64,000 nucleotides of DNA, taken from assembly GCF_001545035.1 (NCBI RefSeq), contig NZ_FCOJ02000021.1, forward strand, positions 47,629 through 111,628, written 5' to 3'. How positions within the stretch are numbered: position 1 is the stretch's first letter; each line of letters begins with the position of its first letter. The notes under the pieces are model-generated. The model saw only the letters and a program-made list of their open reading frames with translations. It was not told the origin of the DNA and made no database searches. A program made the translations under genes and the position numbers. Positions 18,136 through 26,285 of this stretch are shown here, in pieces. Source of the DNA: Caballeronia glebae (GTDB lineage: Bacteria > Pseudomonadota > Gammaproteobacteria > Burkholderiales > Burkholderiaceae).

Positions 18136-19500
18136 ATGAGTCAGACCCGCGGGAGAAATGCGGGGTACCGAGAAAAGGCGAACAGCCGCCAGCCTCATCA
18201 TCTGTCTAAACCCAATTTCTCGTCCCGCAACCGTACGTCCTCCCAGACGCCTTCCAAAGAGCCGGCTGCGACGGCCTCGATCATTAAGACGCGGTCGTTT
18301 CAGTTTTTGGTCAATGCGGTCGGCGCTGAGAATATCGCCTTGGCGCTGGATTCCACTCTTTCGCGTGTCGCGGAGCTTACGAAGGGCGAAAGATTCACGC
18401 CCGAGACTGCCTTTCACATGGAGACCACGCTCGGTCTGCCTCATGGTTTTTTCGATCAGCCCTACCCTGCCCTTTCGCCCGAACTCATTGCTCGCTTGAA
18501 AGCGCCCCTCGAGTTTGTTCGAACGGACGACGAGCTGGACGACGACGCCAAGACGCAGACGGGACCGGCATCGGCGCCGGCACCGGCACCGGCACCGGCA
18601 ATTCCAGTCACACAAGAACAGTTGTTTGTTGCGGACGGTTCGTCCGAGGATGCACAAATGCCATCTCAGAAAGCGAAGAACCCGCATAGCACCGCAAAGA
18701 CCGGTCGAGCCCAACTCGCCAAGCAGTCAACCGGCAAAGCCGCTGCAAAAGCCGCTTCCGGCCGACGCGGAGTGATTGAAGCGACCTCGCCCCAACAACT
18801 GAGCCTGCACGATGGCGCCACGGTCGAGAGCATCCGACGCGCGAACCTTCATGTGCTCACGGGGCGCAACGGATCGAAAGCCAAGCTCGGTCTCGTCATG
18901 GGAATGACCGGGTCCAACATGGCGCATCGACTGCACGGCAAGAAGCGCATGGACGACGCCGAAGCGAACCGCTTTACAGAGCGGCTTGGTTTGCCAGCTG
19001 GCTGGTTGGACCAGCCCCGCTCCGAAGCGGAAGTACCCGAGTCCGTCTCAGTTTTGCTCGCGCCCGCGTCACGCGCTCGCGCAGGCAGTCGAGAGCAAGC
19101 GCCTCGCGCTGCCACGCTTGACGCCGGCGCGCTGGATGTATCGCCTCCTACTGCGCGACCAAGTGAGACGCCGTCTGCTACCTCGGGGAGTGCACAGGCT
19201 GCGGTTGTATCCGAGACTCAGCCCCGTAGTGTAAAGACGGTGGGTGCCTCCCCGACGAACGAGACCGAACAACCCGCGGCAATCGAACCATACGCCGTGG
19301 AAGACGACGGTGACCGCGTGCCGGCACGTGCACTCGCGAATGCTGAGTTTCCACCGGCTTCTGCAACAAGTCTGCAGGGTATGGACGGTATCTCGCCAAT
19401 AGCGGAAGCGCTGCTCAAGACGCTGGCGGGCAAAGCACGCACGGGTCGACTGGATGAACTGACGGCGCTCGAGCTGCTGCACAAAGCTGTATTGCTCTGA
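18136..19500 (+). CDS. Hypothetical DNA-binding-like protein with two related HTH-type modules
   Basis: A 454-aa soluble protein; GGAG lies eight bases before the ATG. Two modules of about 70 residues share a pattern: residues about 53-115 (FQFLVNAVGAENIALALDST to GLPHGFFDQPYPALS) and about 235-297 (NLHVLTGRNGSKAKLGLVMG to GLPAGWLDQPRSEAE). Each resembles a helix-turn-helix followed by a Gly-Leu-Pro-x-Gly-[FW]-x-Asp-Gln-Pro ending. Between them is a Pro-Ala repeat (PAPAPAPAPA, 18575-18600) encoded by a GGCACC microsatellite. The C-terminal third is Ala/Pro/Ser-rich and probably disordered, ending in a short helical segment. A chromatin or regulatory role is a guess. Confidence 0.6.
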   Translation: MSQTRGRNAGYREKANSRQPHHLSKPNFSSRNRTSSQTPSKEPAATASIIKTRSFQFLVNAVGAENIALALDSTLSRVAELTKGERFTPETAFHMETTLGLPHGFFDQPYPALSPELIARLKAPLEFVRTDDELDDDAKTQTGPASAPAPAPAPAIPVTQEQLFVADGSSEDAQMPSQKAKNPHSTAKTGRAQLAKQSTGKAAAKAASGRRGVIEATSPQQLSLHDGATVESIRRANLHVLTGRNGSKAKLGLVMGMTGSNMAHRLHGKKRMDDAEANRFTERLGLPAGWLDQPRSEAEVPESVSVLLAPASRARAGSREQAPRAATLDAGALDVSPPTARPSETPSATSGSAQAAVVSETQPRSVKTVGASPTNETEQPAAIEPYAVEDDGDRVPARALANAEFPPASATSLQGMDGISPIAEALLKTLAGKARTGRLDELTALELLHKAVLL

Positions 19501-19719
19501 CTCGGTCGCACGTCGGTTTCGAGGCAGCCGTCCCATTCGTCGCGTCCGCAGTGCCGAGGTCAGTCCAGTTTTGTTGCGAGCACCTTCGCGATAATCGAGG
19601 AAGGCCCTCCGACGAGTTGTCGCACACGAGCCTGCACGTCCGGCGCCGGAACGCCCGCTGCCGCGGCGGCCTTGACCGTCGCATCGTAGGCGTCGAGCAC
19701 ATCGATAGGCGCTATCTCA

Positions 19720-19965
19720 TAAGCGTACCTTTTGTAACGCTTCAAACAGCCGCTCCAACCAGCGCTCCCCGCCCGCTCGGGGCACGCTCAGCTTCACACT
19801 TCGGTTCACAGCTATGGTTCACCCAGCGCGCCGAGTTGCCACCCTGAGCCCGGTCGCTCACGCGCCCGTCATCAAGATCGAAGAAAAACGCATTGGCGTC
19901 TTCCGCCGCCGCGCGTTCATAGCGACGCTGGGCCGCTCCCCACGAGATCTCCTCCTGACATCACG
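19720..19965 (-). pseudogene. SET-domain protein, C-terminal half remnant
   Basis: One minus-strand frame reads EEISWGAAQRRYERAAAED, then FFFDLDDGRVSDRAQGGNSA and RWVNHSCEPKCEAE. This is the core of bacterial SET-domain lysine methyltransferases, including the S-adenosylmethionine/active-site block NHSC. The frame then breaks; a shifted frame gives RLFEALQK, where the family has a RVFIEALR-like strand. The N-terminal half of such a protein is found about 530 bases away on the opposite strand (20496-20621), so the gene is broken and probably inverted. Confidence 0.7.
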
Positions 19966-20053
19966 TCTGCGCGTATCGATCGAAACGATCTTCGGCACTC
20001 GGCCGCCGCCTCCTATCGGTAAGGTGGCGGTCAGTCAAAACGAGGAGAACGCA

Positions 20054-20334
20054 ATGAACAAGCGGGACCTCCTCGAAGCGGTGGCGTCGCAAACCCGGAA
20101 ACACCAAGGCGGCGGTAGACGAGACGCTCACCGCAGTGTTGGCGACGATCACGAAAAAGGTAAGTGCGGGGGCGCGCGGTGCCGTTGGTCGGGTTCGGTA
20201 GCTTCGGCCGCGCCGAGCGCGGAGCACGCACCGGGCGCAAACCGCAAACCGTCGAGACTCTCGAGATCGGCGCTGCAATGACAGTCAAGTTCTCCGCCGG
20301 TAAGGCCTTCAAGGACGCGGTCAACGCGTCGTGA
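20054..20334 (+). pseudogene. HU-family DNA-binding protein gene with two frameshifts
   Basis: After a GAGGAG ribosome-binding site the frame starts MNKRDLLEAVASQ. A one-base shift then gives GNTKAAVDETLTAVLATITK, and a second one-base shift gives [19 protein letters not shown], then [14 protein letters not shown] and [15 protein letters not shown] with a stop. This is the complete HU/IHF fold in order, including the GFGSF and RTGR arm motifs. Two single-base insertions explain the breaks. It may be a true pseudogene or, less likely, sequencing error. Confidence 0.78.
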
Positions 20335-20375
20335 CGTCTTGGGAATTCAGGCGGGCGCGAATGCCCGCGGCCGGA

Positions 20376-20528
20376 TCAAAACAACTGGCTCTCAAGCGGA
20401 AGGAGATTGGCCAGCTTGACGGCCGTCAGTCGCTCGCGCCCATCGGGATGAATTGAGCGGATCATGACGCGCTGACCGCGCGCCTCACCTAAAATCTCGA
20501 CGTCTTCGTTCGTCGCTCGCCTGTTCAC
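20376..20528 (-). CDS. Small hypothetical protein (50 aa, GTG start)
   Basis: A minus-strand frame starting with GTG encodes a short protein containing ILGEARGQRVMIRSIHPDGR and ending LLPLESQLF, with protein-like composition. It overlaps, antisense, the SET N-terminal remnant at 20496-20621. It may be the tail of a larger decayed gene rather than a working one. No clear ribosome-binding site precedes the GTG. Confidence 0.3.
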   Translation of the reverse strand: MNRRATNEDVEILGEARGQRVMIRSIHPDGRERLTAVKLANLLPLESQLF

Positions 20529-20621
20529 GGACGTGGCGTGTTTGCAGTGGCCCGAATCAGCGCGGGCGAGATACTCCTTGAGTACAAGGGCAAGCTGACG
20601 CGCGTCGGCCGGCTCGCGTAG
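20496..20621 (+). pseudogene. SET-domain protein, N-terminal half remnant
   Basis: The plus-strand frame reads LDVFVRRSPVHGRGVFAV, then ARISAGEILLEYKGKLTR before a stop. HGRGVFA and AGExxLEYKG are the opening motifs of SET domains. Nothing downstream continues the domain, whereas the remaining part of such a domain (EISW... to NHSC) lies on the minus strand at 19720-19965. The two pieces look like one ancestral gene split by rearrangement. Confidence 0.65.
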
Positions 20622-20783
20622 GTAGGTGAACGGCTAGGGTTCTGCGTGGGCCCGGTGACACAGTATGCCCCCGCTCCGTCAAGGGCAACGGCTGCGACCC
20701 TGGTCCGCAACACTCAAGCACACCAATCGCACGATCTTTTCGGCAGGCGCTTAGGAAATTCGCTTCGATGCCGATATGAAGGC

Positions 20784-21044
20784 ATGGAACCTCAACCCCA
20801 CCCTCCCTCTGCCGCTTATGAATTGTTGATGATCGACGCAGATCTTGGGCATCTGCAGCGCGCGGTCGCACTCGAAATCGTCGCCCGAAACCCGGTGCTG
20901 CCCCTGACTTACTGGCGGCGCCGTGTCACTCGGATTCTCGAAACGCGGCATCTTCTACCCGCGCAGATTGCCGTCGCCTGCGCGTTGATGGACTTGATTG
21001 AAACATCCAGCCCTAGCGAACGATCATTCGCCAAAGCCAGTTGA
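20784..21044 (+). CDS. Small hypothetical protein (86 aa)
   Basis: A frame from ATG 20784 (MEPQPHPPSAAYELLM) encodes a mostly helical, soluble protein with alternating Leu/Ala/Arg (QRAVALEIVARNPVLPLTYW). Composition looks coding. A longer frame from 20646 has a low-complexity, non-protein-like N-terminus and was trimmed. An AAGG lies very close to the ATG, so the start is uncertain. Family not recognised. Confidence 0.45.
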   Translation: MEPQPHPPSAAYELLMIDADLGHLQRAVALEIVARNPVLPLTYWRRRVTRILETRHLLPAQIAVACALMDLIETSSPSERSFAKAS

Positions 21045-21342
21045 TGCTTTGTTTGGTTTGGCGCCCGCTCTCTTGGGAAGGCGATCAGCGACGGCTAAGC
21101 AGCGAGCAAACTCGGGGAGCAATATCAATTGGTGGTAAGGCATCTCATTTGTCGCAGGTCGTCGCCAACGCTGTATAGGTAAGTGCGCCGCTGGCTCGCC
21201 GCTGACCGCCATCGATGCAGCAACTGTCGAGCTTCGCGCCGTCCCTTCTCCAAGCTTTGGTGTTTCTCCTCCTCCGCGTGTGGGGATCGCCTCGGCCGAC
21301 CCATTCCCTGCCGCCTCGTCAGTGTGCTGAGGTCGTGGAAGC

Positions 21343-21993
21343 TTACGGCGAGGCGGCCGGCGCGGCTGGCTGCAAGTAGGAAATCAGCATCTCGACTTGC
21401 ATCTCAGTTATCGCCTCGGTGGTCGACGGTTCGGTGTAGTCCCGTCCGACGAACGCTTTCAGGGTGAACCGATTGGAAACCAGGTAGTAACCCATGGCGG
21501 CCAGCGTGACATAGAAATCCAAGGCGTCCACATCGGCCCGGAAATCCCCCGTGGCGGCCCCGCGCGCCAAGGTCCCGCGCACCAAGTCAATCACGGGCGA
21601 AATCGCCTCGGTCAGTTTCGGCGAGCGCTCGAGGTAGCGCCCTTCATGCAGATTTTCGTTGTTGATGAGATTCAGCCATCTCGGGTTCGCGCGAAAGTAT
21701 TCCCAGATGGAAAGCGCAAGCGTTCGTATCGCGGCGGCAGGCTGCAGCCCCGCGAGGTCAAGGCTCACCTCATGACGGGCAAATTCCGCATACATCGCCT
21801 CGAGGACCGCGACGTACAGGCCTTCCTTGCTTTGAAAGTAGCAATAGGGCATCCGCTCGTTGGTGTCGGCGGCCGTTGCAATGGCGTCGACGCGGGCCCC
21901 CGACAGTCCGCAGTTTGAAAATTGCTGCGTCGCCGCCTCCAGGATGCGCCGACGCGTGCCCTCTGGATCCCTTCTGGTTCTCGGTTCGTTCAT
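21343..21993 (-). CDS. TetR/AcrR family transcriptional regulator
   Basis: A 216-aa TetR-type repressor. The start MNEPRTRRDPEG is chosen because GGAGGGG precedes it at good spacing. The N-terminal domain has RRRILEAATQQFSNCGLSGA, VDAIATAADTNERMPYCYF and QSKEGLYVAVLEAM, the standard TetR helix-turn-helix; the C-terminal half resembles the TetR_C ligand domains seen with RutR/YcdC-type regulators (FRANPRWLNLINNENLHEGR). It diverges from the integrase gene across about 230 bases that contain a perfect palindrome. Ligand and targets are unknown. Confidence 0.88.
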   Translation of the reverse strand: MNEPRTRRDPEGTRRRILEAATQQFSNCGLSGARVDAIATAADTNERMPYCYFQSKEGLYVAVLEAMYAEFARHEVSLDLAGLQPAAAIRTLALSIWEYFRANPRWLNLINNENLHEGRYLERSPKLTEAISPVIDLVRGTLARGAATGDFRADVDALDFYVTLAAMGYYLVSNRFTLKAFVGRDYTEPSTTEAITEMQVEMLISYLQPAAPAASP

Positions 21994-22113
21994 GGTCGTC
22001 CCCTCCGGCGATGCAGGGTACACCTGGGTTATGCGCGCCGCGCTTGAGGGTGGCCGCCGGGCGCGTCAAGCGCCGGTTTCGGGCAGGCACGATGATTCAT
22101 CTTACAAATCCAT

Positions 22114-22143
22114 CAATGGTGATAAATCCTATTATCACCATTG
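22114..22143. promoter_or_regulatory. Perfect 12-bp inverted repeat, probable operator
   Basis: CAATGGTGATAA (22114-22125) and TTATCACCATTG (22132-22143) are exact complements around a six-base spacer. The element lies between the divergent TetR and integrase genes and just upstream of a possible -10 (TAAAAT) for the integrase. Size and symmetry fit a dimeric repressor site, with the adjacent TetR as the first candidate. A recombinase arm site is an alternative. Confidence 0.6.
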
Positions 22144-22221
22144 CGTTTAATGGTTAAAATTAGGGGTAGGGCATCTACGTCCCGTACAGACGGGCCTCCG
22201 ACGAACGAAAAGAAGCCGCCC

Positions 22222-24039
22222 ATGGCCAATAAACCGCAGACCGTCACGAAAAGCCGCGCCGCGTACACGCGCAACCACTTCGCGGCGTTGCGCGCGTATG
22301 TGCAGCGCATCCCCGCGTCGACGATTACGCGGCTGTATTTTTCTGAAGACGAAGACGGCAACGAAGCGACGCCGGGCTGGGTCGAGTCGTTTCTGCGGCG
22401 CATGCAGGCGGAGCTGGTGGAACTGGCGCTCGAACATGGCTCGTCGGTGCTGGCCGACCACCTGAGGTCGTCGGCCAAAGCCCACGGTAGCGCGCGCCTG
22501 ACGGCCGTCACGCTGAAGATGGTCGAGCAGGCGGCGCTCTTGGCCGTCGCCAAGCCCGAGCCGACACATGGCGTAGGCATGTGGTTCAGGCCGCTGGTCG
22601 CACGACGGCTGAAAGACGCTGGCATCCACACACTGGTCGATCTGGTGGACTTCTGTAACCGCCGGGGCGGAAGTTGGTGGCGTGCTGTTCCGCGCATTGG
22701 GCCGGGTCGCGCGCAACGGGTGGTGTCGTGGCTGCGTCAGAACGAAGACGCGATCGGTGCGCGCGTCGGCGCGGACGTATCGCTCGACGATCCGTTTTCG
22801 GCCCCGGAAGGCGAACTTGTAACGATCGATACGGATCCGGGCGTCTTGGCACCACTGGAGCGCGTACGGCTGCCGAGCGAACTATCGGGCGCCGGCGGCC
22901 TCAACCGCCACGCCAGCTTCCCGTACATCATGGCGCACAACGACCTCGAGGCGATCCGCGCCTACCTGCACCGTTATCGCGAGCAACCGAAAACCCTGCG
23001 CGCCTACACCAAGGAGCTAGAGCGGTTCCTTCTTTGGACCGTGACCGTAAGACGCAAACCGCTCAGTTCTCTGCTAGCCGACGATTGCGAGGCCTATCGC
23101 GACTTCCTCAAAGCGCCCTCGCCGGCTTTCATTGGTACGCGCCAGCCACGGGGAAGCGGCCGCTGGCGGCCTTTCGCGGCAACCGAACTGAGCCCGGAAA
23201 GTCAGCTGTACGCCGTCAGAGCTCTACGCGCGGCGTTCGCGTGGCTGGTGGACGTCCGCTATCTGGCAGGCAACCCTTGGACCGCAGTATCGGACCCCGT
23301 CATTGTTGAACGCGAGAATCTGCTGAAGGTCGAACGCGCCCTGCCCGCCGACCTATGGGCGCGCATGCGGGGTTACATCGACAGCCAGTGTAAGCCCGAC
23401 ACGGCGAGCCATTGGCGATCGGTGCGCGTCGCGCTCCTCCTGGCTGCCGACTCGGGTCTTCGCCGTGAAGAACTGGCGAGCGCGCGTAGAGAAAGAATGT
23501 CGCCGACCACCTACGGGGACGGCGACGATATCGTGTGGCAATTGTCGATCGTCGGTAAGCGAAACAAGGAGCGGACCGTGCCCGTCAGTCCCGCCACGGT
23601 CGAAGCGCTGGCGGCACACTGGCGTGATCGCGGCGAGGATTTCGAGAGCGCATCGACCGGCCCACTACTCGCACCGATTTTCGTCCCCTCGACAGGAAGA
23701 GCCGAACGCAAGCATGCCGATGGGAAACCACTCGGGTATCACGCGAACGGGATCAACATACTGGTGGAGTGGGTCAGGAAACGGATCATCAAAGAAATGC
23801 GAGATTTGACGACCGATGAGATGAAACTGCTAGTCGGTACGTCGACGCACTCGTTTCGCCATACCTTCGGCACGCACGCAGCAGCCGAGAACGTGCCCCT
23901 CGATGTGGTGCAGAAGATCCTCGGACATGCGTCGCTGCAGACGACGTCGATCTATGTTCAAGCTGAAAAGCAGCGGATGTTGCGGGAAGCCGCCCAGTTC
24001 TATCGCCGTCCAAAAGACGACGCTCCTGGGAACGATTAA
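22222..24039 (+). CDS. Tyrosine recombinase / integrase with extended N-terminal domain
   Basis: A 605-aa integrase from MANKPQTVTKSR; TTG 22141 and ATG 22150 upstream are possible but would lie at or before the likely promoter. The N-terminal 200 residues resemble a phage-integrase N-terminal domain (DUF3701 type), including a helix-hairpin-like IGPGRAQRVVSWL. A SAM-like core-binding domain follows, then the catalytic domain with all residues: Arg in DSGLRREEL, Lys in VGKRNKERTVPV, HSFRHTFGTH, LGHASLQTTSIYV with the nucleophilic Tyr. It should cut and rejoin DNA at specific sites. No attachment site or tRNA was recognised nearby, so its target is unknown. Confidence 0.9.
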   Translation: MANKPQTVTKSRAAYTRNHFAALRAYVQRIPASTITRLYFSEDEDGNEATPGWVESFLRRMQAELVELALEHGSSVLADHLRSSAKAHGSARLTAVTLKMVEQAALLAVAKPEPTHGVGMWFRPLVARRLKDAGIHTLVDLVDFCNRRGGSWWRAVPRIGPGRAQRVVSWLRQNEDAIGARVGADVSLDDPFSAPEGELVTIDTDPGVLAPLERVRLPSELSGAGGLNRHASFPYIMAHNDLEAIRAYLHRYREQPKTLRAYTKELERFLLWTVTVRRKPLSSLLADDCEAYRDFLKAPSPAFIGTRQPRGSGRWRPFAATELSPESQLYAVRALRAAFAWLVDVRYLAGNPWTAVSDPVIVERENLLKVERALPADLWARMRGYIDSQCKPDTASHWRSVRVALLLAADSGLRREELASARRERMSPTTYGDGDDIVWQLSIVGKRNKERTVPVSPATVEALAAHWRDRGEDFESASTGPLLAPIFVPSTGRAERKHADGKPLGYHANGINILVEWVRKRIIKEMRDLTTDEMKLLVGTSTHSFRHTFGTHAAAENVPLDVVQKILGHASLQTTSIYVQAEKQRMLREAAQFYRRPKDDAPGND

Positions 24040-24249
24040 GGAGTGGCGCGCGGTTCGGTCTTTTCACGTAGATGCTGCACGTCCGCAGCTGCAAAGTAGG
24101 CGCCGCGTGGTCAGTTTGATGAACGCCGCCGACGCGCGTCCGAAGTCTGCGATGTGCGTTTCGACGACGCGTGAGCGGGCTTTTTTCTTCACAGATCGTT
24201 GTGTGACCCCGTGCAACAGCCAGCGGCGTCCGTTCAATGCGTTCCGCCA

Positions 24250-24786
24250 TCAAAGCTGATTCGCAACTCTCAAAGCGGCCGCGATTGTCTTGAGTGAGAT
24301 CACCATCGGTATCGGAAGGCTTTCCGGTACGCCCACTAGACGCATTGCGCCCCTAGCCGCATACCACTCCGCAACCCTTTCGCTCTTTGCGTCGATAAAC
24401 AGTGCCACACCGCCGACTTCGCCGGCGACCCTGATGCAGCGACGCCCGGCCGCTAATATCAACTGCGTGCCGAGGCCCCGCCCGCCAACGCTTTTATCAA
24501 CGGCGAGACGCGCCAAGCGGAAGCCAGGCACCGGATGGCGAGGCAAGCCCTTTCGAGCCGATTCCGGAGTTTCCTCGTACAGTGCCGAACAGGGTGCCAG
24601 AGTGTAATAGCCAAGAATGCCGCCCGTTGAGTCCTCAATGGCTAGAAACGTCTTGGCGCCGCCGTTCTCATGGTTCTGTCGTGCGTATTTTTTCAGGTAG
24701 CCGTTAAGCTCCTCTTCGGCGCAATCGAAAGCGCCACGATCGTGTTGTTTGCCTATAGCTTCCTCATGCCACGTCGGAAAAGTCAT
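24250..24786 (-). CDS. GNAT-family acetyltransferase toxin (TacT-like)
   Basis: A 178-aa GNAT protein with the acetyl-CoA pyrophosphate loop in VGGRGLGTQLI (about residues 100-110) after FRLARLAVDKS, and the family opening AFDCAEEELNGYLKKYARQN. Members paired with DUF1778 antitoxins (TacT, AtaT, ItaT) acetylate the amino group of charged tRNAs and stop translation. It overlaps the antitoxin gene by four bases (ATGA), the standard arrangement with the antitoxin first. A metabolic acetyltransferase is unlikely in this context. Confidence 0.9.
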   Translation of the reverse strand: MTFPTWHEEAIGKQHDRGAFDCAEEELNGYLKKYARQNHENGGAKTFLAIEDSTGGILGYYTLAPCSALYEETPESARKGLPRHPVPGFRLARLAVDKSVGGRGLGTQLILAAGRRCIRVAGEVGGVALFIDAKSERVAEWYAARGAMRLVGVPESLPIPMVISLKTIAAALRVANQL

Positions 24787-25061
24787 ACCGATTTCGGCAT
24801 CGCCTTCGCGGCGGCAAGCAGTTTCTCGTTTGGTTCAGGCGGATTCTCCAAGAGTGACAGGACCCGTAGATAGCTGTCCTCCGAGAGCTTGATCTTTTCC
24901 GCTGCCGCGATCACCGCATCCGCCTCGCGCAGCGCGGCTTGGGTCACGAAGCTGGTCAGGTCGAGATGATTAAGGCTCGCCGCTCGTGCGAGGCGCGACT
25001 TCACCTCAGGGGGCACCCGTAGATTCATTCGCTGGTTATCTTCAACCGCAGTGCGTGGCAT
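24783..25061 (-). CDS. DUF1778 antitoxin (TacA-like)
   Basis: A 92-aa protein starting MPRTAVEDNQRMNLRVP; AAGGAG lies six bases upstream, so the longer frame to 25109 is rejected. The N-terminus is a ribbon-helix-helix (RMNLRVPPEVKSRLARAASL) and the C-terminal tail (LSLLENPPEPNEKLLAAAKA) is the toxin-binding segment typical of DUF1778 antitoxins. It should neutralise the acetyltransferase and repress its own promoter at the inverted repeat 25081-25101. Confidence 0.9.
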   Translation of the reverse strand: MPRTAVEDNQRMNLRVPPEVKSRLARAASLNHLDLTSFVTQAALREADAVIAAAEKIKLSEDSYLRVLSLLENPPEPNEKLLAAAKAMPKSV

Positions 25062-25080
25062 AGCAGACTCCTTAAGCATT

Positions 25081-25101
25081 TGTACACCTTCAAAGTGTAC
25101 A
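25081..25101. promoter_or_regulatory. Toxin-antitoxin operator inverted repeat
   Basis: TGTACAC and GTGTACA form a perfect seven-base inverted repeat around a seven-base spacer, ending 20 bases upstream of the antitoxin start. Ribbon-helix-helix antitoxins bind such sites for autoregulation, so this is a likely operator. Confidence 0.65.
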
Positions 25102-25321
25102 TATAACATGGGACTGCGTCAATTGTGCGTATTGAAGGCGTACGGCGGAGGCCGACCGATTCGTTCATCGGCGCGAATTGTCGGTGTCTAGGCGAGCGTT
25201 TCCAGCGACGCACGTCATCATGCGTTCACGACTCTTTCCGTGGTTCAAGAGAAAAAAGCCAGGACGAGTTAAGTGCTGGGCAAGCCATCGGCTACGCCGG
25301 TGGCGGAGGTTCCGATAAGGA

Positions 25322-25357
25322 AACTGGCCGTCTGCCGTATCCCGGCAGCGGCCAGTT
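25322..25357 (-). terminator. Strong hairpin downstream of the DUF4148 gene
   Basis: AACTGGCCG-CTGCCG pairs with CGGCAG-CGGCCAGTT with one bulged base and a five-base loop. It lies 40 bases beyond the stop of the minus-strand DUF4148 gene and runs into a short pyrimidine tract, so it probably ends that transcript. The remainder of the 25102-25397 gap shows no gene. Confidence 0.55.
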
Positions 25358-25397
25358 CTCTAGTACCTAGCGCGAGCTACTTGGCTCGCTCGGTCGA

Positions 25398-25697
25398 TTA
25401 GTGACCGAAATAGACCGGAGCGATGCTGCTGCCGGTGTGAGCCGGGCCGCCCGATGCCGATGCAGTGTCGGCGACGCCACCGTAGCTATTCTGGCCGTTC
25501 TGTGCGGCGACCTTTGCTTCGGCAGCTTGGATCTCTGCCGGGTACGTCGTCCGCTCCGTACTCGGGTTGTAACCAGCTCTTTGGAGCTGCACCAGTTCTG
25601 CCTTAACTTGCGCGCGCGTCACCGGTTGGCTTTGCGCGAAGGACGAGACTGCCGGGACAGCGAGAGCAGCGGCGACGATGAGAGTTGCGAGTTTCAT
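25398..25697 (-). CDS. DUF4148 domain-containing secreted protein
   Basis: A 99-aa exported protein. A Sec signal peptide (MKLATLIVAAALAVPAVSSF ending AQS) precedes the DUF4148 core VTRAQVKAELVQLQRAGYNP and TTYPAEIQAAEAKVAAQNG. The tail is Gly/Ser-rich. The family is common in Burkholderia and relatives and has no established function; many copies sit on secondary replicons. The gene is monocistronic between a hairpin and the next minus-strand gene. Confidence 0.88.
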   Translation of the reverse strand: MKLATLIVAAALAVPAVSSFAQSQPVTRAQVKAELVQLQRAGYNPSTERTTYPAEIQAAEAKVAAQNGQNSYGGVADTASASGGPAHTGSSIAPVYFGH

Positions 25698-25776
25698 GAT
25701 GCTTACCTCCAGATCTTTGTTCTTCGCAAACAGCCCTGTTTGCGTTTCAGTGATCTAAGTATAGGTAAGCGTCCGC

Positions 25777-26148
25777 TTAATATTGATGAGCGATCCAACA
25801 ACACATCGTTGCGGTATTCGGGATAACCCTAACCAAACCGACTGACCTGGCCTCGTCTTTTCGCAGTTTCACCGGTGAAACTCGGCGTCGGGTGCCGCTC
25901 TTCGCTAGCGCGTCCTTTTGTTGTTCAGTAAGACATCGCAGCTTTTCGAGCGCGACGCGTTGACCATGCCCCTGCTCTCGCCAGCACTTTTCAATTACCT
26001 GCTGACGCTGGTACGCCTCGTCGACAACGCCGCGGAAGCGCTGTACCTCTAGGACGAGACGCTGCACGCCGAGATCCCGTCCCCTGTACCTGCACCAAGG
26101 CACTTTAAGTTCGTGGTAGCTGACCGGCAAGAAATCAGTAAGCGGCAT
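25777..26148 (-). CDS. Hypothetical protein (123 aa), possibly 5'-truncated
   Basis: A basic, helical protein with repeated charged stretches (VQRLVLEVQRFRGVVDEAYQ, RVALEKLRCLTEQQKD). The composition is protein-like but there is no ribosome-binding site before the ATG, and the last 25 residues are less convincing. It could be a small plasmid gene or a remnant. No family is recognised. Confidence 0.4.
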   Translation of the reverse strand: MPLTDFLPVSYHELKVPWCRYRGRDLGVQRLVLEVQRFRGVVDEAYQRQQVIEKCWREQGHGQRVALEKLRCLTEQQKDALAKSGTRRRVSPVKLRKDEARSVGLVRVIPNTATMCCWIAHQY

Positions 26149-26285
26149 CTGGGAACTGTATGGATATACAGCACTTCATCGCCTTTCGGCTGCTTGCTCC
26201 AATGCTCGTGGGGGCGTCGTCAAGCAATTATCAGATGGCTCCTCAAATTCAGTATATTGACTTTTCTCGCGACGCCGCGTTACCT

